The notes under the pieces: generated by a model
Seen by the model: the letters and a program-made list of their open reading frames with translations, nothing else
The model's database searches: none
Told to the model about the DNA's origin: nothing
Translations under genes and position numbers: made by a program
DNA from: Agrobacterium tumefaciens
GTDB lineage: Bacteria > Pseudomonadota > Alphaproteobacteria > Rhizobiales > Rhizobiaceae
Length of the DNA: 64,000 nt
Assembly: GCF_013337285.1 (NCBI RefSeq)
Contig: NZ_SUPW01000001.1
Span: forward strand, 186,001 to 250,000
Direction of reading: 5' to 3'
Shown here: piece by piece, positions 60,816 to 64,000 of the stretch
Layout: every line of letters begins with the position of its first letter
How positions within the stretch are numbered: the first letter of the stretch is position 1

Positions 60816-61179
60816 TGACGTTATCCCCGTCAGTCAAGGTTTCAGCCAGATTGCAGCATCCATCGTTTCGCTCGACATTTTCCCGGATCACTGGATGTCC
60901 GGCACAGCAGTCTTCCATCAGGAATTTCACAAGATCGGCGAGAGCTTCGTAGTTGGCGCTGTAGAGGATTGAACGCGATACCCGCCGCTGAGATATGAGA
61001 CCTGATCGCTCCAGTTCCTTGAGATGGAACGACACATTCGTCGCCGAGACGCCCATGCGTTCGGCGATCACGCCAGCGGCTAGCCCCTCGGGACCAGCGA
61101 CAACCAGCGCTCGAACGATGGCAAGGCGCGTTTCCTGCGAGAGTGCGGCGAATGAAGAGAGGGCTTGACGTTCTTCCAT
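60808..61179 (-). CDS. arsR: Second ArsR-family repressor
   Basis: The 123-residue protein has HTH region ERMGVSATNVSFHLKELERSGLISQRRVSRSILYSANYEAL. The C-terminal thiols MEDCCAGHP and NDGCCNL fit As(III) binding. It differs clearly from the first ArsR. Its operator is probably the TTCAA-N6-TTGAA dyad at 61182-61197, 3 bp before the start. Confidence 0.9.
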   Translation of the reverse strand: MEERQALSSFAALSQETRLAIVRALVVAGPEGLAAGVIAERMGVSATNVSFHLKELERSGLISQRRVSRSILYSANYEALADLVKFLMEDCCAGHPVIRENVERNDGCCNLAETLTDGDNVIA

Positions 61180-61181
61180 TA

Positions 61182-61197
61182 TTCAATAATCCTTGAA
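61182..61197 (-). promoter_or_regulatory. Candidate operator of the second ArsR
   Basis: The dyad TTCAA-TAATCC-TTGAA directly precedes the arsR start. Half-site length and spacing match those of the first ArsR operator, although the sequence differs. Confidence 0.5.
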
Positions 61198-61549
61198 CTA
61201 TTGGATATATGGATAACCCACATGAACGCGATCGACAAGACACATTCTTCCGACATCACTCTCGGCCATCTTCTTGATGTCCTCGCGGTCGCGCCGGATG
61301 CGCCGCTGGTATACTGACAAGTCCGAGTGCGGATGGCGGTAGCGTTGCATCTCTTATATTGATGATCGGCATGGTGACTCGCGTTCTTCAATGAACGCAA
61401 CCATGCCATCGGTTCGCACCGAAGCAACACTTCAAACCGCAGGGTGCCGAGTTTTCCACAGCCGTGGAAAATGCGGTTTGGGCGCAAAAAGCAACAGCAA
61501 CGAAACCGCTCTGACGTTCCATAATCTATCTTATGCGATTATTGTATGT
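61198..61549. other. Non-coding stretch between the second arsR and an IS remnant
   Basis: No supported gene is present. Open frames of about 100 codons exist on both strands but have no start signals or recognisable families. AGTTTTCCACAGCCGTGGAAAATGC at 61449-61473 contains an imperfect TTTTCCAC/GTGGAAAA dyad of unknown role. Confidence 0.4.
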
Positions 61550-61803
61550 GGCGCCCATTTAGTAGTGCGACACTTGGGCCGGATAGAAATGCGACACTCT
61601 CCTCGCATGACGTCGCTGGTCAATGTCAACGTTGGGAGCAAGGATGCGACGATGTTCAGCCTGACTTCGGTCAGGAGCGGTCGGAGTCGTCATGTCCTTT
61701 ATGATCACCATGTCGCAAAAAGAATTGCATCGCCTCGAACTTATCAAGAAGATCCGTGACGGACGCCTGAGCGTTGTCCAAGCTGCCGAACAGCTCGGCC
61801 TTA
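61550..61803 (+). mobile_element. Left part of an ISNCY-like insertion sequence
   Basis: A probable terminal region with two GCGACAC repeats (about 61568-61574 and 61590-61596) is followed by a frame from ATG 61692. That frame reads MSQKELHRLELIKKIRDGRLSVVQAAEQLGL, the usual start of ISNCY-family transposases. It breaks off at about 61801, where histidine-kinase sequence begins on the other strand. The rest of the element is missing. Confidence 0.7.
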
Positions 61804-62745
61804 GCAACTGGCCAATCGCCTCCAGTTTTTGAGATTGAAGCAACTTCTGCTCGGTGTCCTGCCGCTGGGCTATCTGCGCCTTCAGCGCCTCGGTTCGTTC
61901 CTCCACCCGCCGCTCCAGCGTTTCGTTCATAGACCGTAACGCCGCCTCGGCATGTTTGCGGGATGTGATGTCCGAACCGACACCGATAAGACGCTGGGGC
62001 TTGCCACGCTGATCATGGACAAGACGGCCGCGAACTTCCGCCCAATGCATGCTGTGATCCGGCCAGATAACACGGTATTCGGCAACGTAGTCTTCGCCTG
62101 CATCGAGGCTGCGTCGAGGACCTTCTTCACGGCCTTGCCTGTCATCGGGATGCACGGATGCCGTCAGTTCATCGTAAGTCAGCTCCTTGTTTGCGCAACG
62201 GCCGAATATTTGACGAAACTCTGGCGAGGAGCCAAGCACCCAACTCGAAAGGTCGAGGCTCCATGTACCAAGATTTCCGGCGAGCAACACAGTCTTGAGG
62301 TTAAGCTCGCTTTCGCGTAGCTCGACAATGCGGTTACGAGCTTCGAGTTGCCGCCGACGGTTTTTGCCTGCGGATTCGACGACGCTGATGAAGGTTGTCG
62401 GATGGAATGGTCGTTCAAGAAAGGAGACGTTTCCAAGTGCCTGGGCAACCCTTGCGGCAGCAGGGTTCCTATCCGGTCCCGCTCCTTTGTGTGTCAGGAC
62501 CATAAACGGGAGATCCGACCAGCCCGGCTGGGATGTCAACCCAGGCGTTGATAGGACCGAGATTGCTGAAGCGAAGGACCTCCTCCACAACGACGACAAA
62601 AAGGACATTTTCTCCAAGGCGCTCGGCCAAGGCCTCAAGGTTTGCCATCGGTTGGGAGGCAATCCCCCGCTCAAGCAGCATGGACGCTGCGACAATACTG
62701 TCACGACCGTTAGGGGCGTAGATGAGGGCGATACCGTCACGGTCA
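61804..62745 (-). pseudogene. Response-regulator/PAS histidine kinase, frameshifted and truncated
   Basis: Read on the minus strand, it begins with a receiver-like part (ALIYAPNGRDSIVAASMLLERG...LGPINAWVDI). The frame changes near 62520 to continue as PGWSDLPFMVLTHKG...NVSFLERPF. A PAS domain (LAGNLGTWSLDLSSW...VHPDDR...YRVIWPDHSMHWAEVRG...GVGSDITSRKHAE) and a coiled coil follow. The sequence stops at QSQKLEAIGQL, just before the phospho-acceptor His would appear, at the IS junction. It therefore cannot signal. Confidence 0.8.
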
Positions 62746-63223
62746 GGAATCGGAATCGCCTCCGATGTCGAGCATGGTTTTCTGCTCACCAACAAAATGG
62801 GGTATGCCGCGCAGAATGCCCTGGAAGCCGACGAGCTTCGAAAATCAGCTTCGTCGTCTCGCCGAGCTCAAGATCTGCCGAATAAAGAAGGCTTTGCTGA
62901 TGTTCAGCGTCGAACAGGCTTTCCGGCGGCACAAGTTCGAAGACGTCGATGAGGTCGGGAATTTCCATTCCATGCGAGTCTGCCCCTTCTCGCAATTCTT
63001 TGTCGGTTTCGGACATGGTAATGTAGAGACCTCGTTCTCCGTCCGCTGCGCCATCACGTAGGAACTGCAGGGCAATCGTTGTTTTTCCCGTTCCAGGGTT
63101 GCCTTCGAGAAGGAACACGTGGCCTTTGGACAGGCCTCCTCCGAGAATATCGTCCAACCCGGAAACACCCGTTCTTGCCTTTAAAGTTCCTACCATCTCC
63201 ATCCCTTCGACCGTCTGCTCCAT
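62743..63223 (-). pseudogene. KaiC/RadA-like ATPase, internally deleted
   Basis: The intact N-terminus has TGVSGLDDILGGGLSKGHVFLLEGNPGTGKTTIALQFL with Walker A, then GLYITMSETDKELREGADSHG, typical of circadian KaiC-like proteins. After LGETTKLIFEA (about residue 130) the frame ends in foreign codons. In another frame the family C-terminus GFQGILRGIPHFVGEQKTML can be read up to the TGA at 62743. Some 300 residues are missing compared with a full-length protein. KaiC-like and hybrid-kinase genes are commonly adjacent in rhizobia. Confidence 0.75.
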
Positions 63224-63224
63224 T

Positions 63225-63678
63225 TGGCACTAGGCCAATCCAGCAGTTGCCCGCAATTCAATTTGACACGTATAGTTCCCTTAACGTCTTAACCCTCCCA
63301 GCGGTTTCATTCTAATCATCACTCGACTGGGTTGTCGAGGTGGCGATGACGCCTCGTGATCCAGCACCATACGGATCACACGTTCGCTAACTTCAGGTGA
63401 AAGCTTGTTCTTTGTCGCGCTCATGATCGGTCTCTCCTTCAGAAGCCGGAGCGGTTCATTATGGAAAGGATAGCCTTATCTTCCGATTGTATGTTTGCAT
63501 CGACACAATATTAGGGGTTGCGCGAATTTTGCCTGCCGCCTAGTACAATCCTTGCGTGAAACGAGGAGTATGCGGATTGTTTAGCCTCGGTCGTCAATAC
63601 CAGCATCTCAATCATGCTGCGGGTTGCGCGTGTCATAGTCCCGATGCACAGCAACTTTTTTCAAGGATCGGCAAAGAA
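63225..63678. other. Non-coding stretch upstream of the amidohydrolase gene
   Basis: Apart from the IS3 orfA stub at about 63330-63424, no gene is visible. The last 130 bp should hold the promoter of the amidohydrolase gene. Confidence 0.4.
63330..63424 (-). pseudogene. N-terminal stub of an IS3-family transposase OrfA
   Basis: From ATG 63424 on the minus strand the frame reads MSATKNKLSPEVSERVIRMV then LDHEASSP, the typical start of IS3-family OrfA proteins. Homology is lost after about 30 codons. It is a remnant of an earlier insertion. Confidence 0.65.
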
Positions 63679-64000
63679 ATGTCGCGCCGCTCGGTTCTAA
63701 AGGGCATCGCGGCAACGCTCGCCGTCCCTGCGCTTGGTATAGCGAGCCCCGCATTCGGACAAAAAGCTGAAAAGCCGACTTTGCTCCGGAACGTCAGTGT
63801 TTTCGATGGGATAAACTCCAGGCTGATCACAGGCCGAAGTGTTCTCATCGACGGCAAATTCATTAAAGCCCTTGTAGCATCGGCCGACGACGTTACCGAT
63901 GCAGACGTTATTGAGTGTGGTGGGCGGACCCTGATGCCGGGCATGATAGATGCGCATTGGCACTCGATCCTTGCAGGCATTTCGCAAATGACAGCGATGA
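63679..64000 (+). CDS. Amidohydrolase-family protein with Tat signal (3' end outside window)
   Basis: 107 residues are visible from ATG 63679. The start is a twin-arginine signal (SRRSVLKGIAATLAVPALGIASPAFG). The amidohydrolase pattern follows: LLRNVSVFDGINSRLITGRSVLIDGKFI and then GGRTLMPGMIDAHWHS, with the metal-binding HxH. Such exported enzymes hydrolyse cyclic amides, dipeptides or lactones; the substrate is not deducible from this part. Confidence 0.85.
   Translation, partial: MSRRSVLKGIAATLAVPALGIASPAFGQKAEKPTLLRNVSVFDGINSRLITGRSVLIDGKFIKALVASADDVTDADVIECGGRTLMPGMIDAHWHSILAGISQMTAM

Overview
The window reads as chromosome of an alphaproteobacterium of the Rhizobiales, most likely the Agrobacterium/Rhizobium group. 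The evidence is the moderately high GC, the run rlpA - dac - tmk - holB - metG - tatD - metallo-hydrolase, a GAAC-N7-GAAC SOS box of the alphaproteobacterial kind between uvrA and ssb, and the style of the core proteins. The genus is inferred from gene content and has not been tested against any database.

Layout. 1-1466: end of a lipid-modifying pair (DUF1295 protein and a CFA-synthase-like methyltransferase). 1470-5300: a decayed accessory patch next to dusA. It holds a 2.3-kb IS1595-like element with 33-bp inverted repeats, two cargo ORFs and a broken transposase, followed by a broken dusA-type integrase. 5295-11800: core genes dusA, a GNAT, a DUF72 protein, uvrA and ssb. 11803-about 28009: a 16-kb genomic island inserted 2 bp after the ssb stop. 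28103-47248: core genes HPP-CBS, marC, gyrA, a SPOR-type D,D-carboxypeptidase, tRNA-Ser(UGA), rlpA, a dacF-like gene, tmk, holB, metG, tatD, an MBL hydrolase and a ClC channel. 47249-64000: accessory DNA. It contains LysR and HlyD scars, an RND pump with its TetR regulator and a divergent MFS exporter, an RNase H, a complete arsenic-resistance cluster, decayed kaiC-like and histidine-kinase genes with IS remnants, and the start of a Tat-exported amidohydrolase.

The island is the main discovery target. Its left part is a six-gene operon with every junction overlapping by 1-4 bp: three different tyrosine recombinases, two small coiled-coil proteins and a RecD2-like helicase. This arrangement matches the GInt/ginABCD type of island. 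The operon starts behind two 13-bp palindromes placed over its promoter and a terminator-like hairpin that may also hide the ribosome-binding site. The octamer TGTAAACT recurs three times at the left end and twice at the right end. The cargo appears to be a restriction-modification system of the LlaJI (McrBC-like) type: a McrB-like GTPase and McrC-like nuclease, divergent from a single polypeptide carrying two complete cytosine-C5 methyltransferase domains, plus a Vsr mismatch endonuclease.

The arsenic cluster combines a metalloregulator, an ArsN-like acetyltransferase, two unrelated arsenate reductases, an Acr3 arsenite exporter and ArsH on the + strand. A second ArsR-MFS pair converges on it. 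Together they would reduce arsenate, export arsenite and oxidise or acetylate organoarsenicals.
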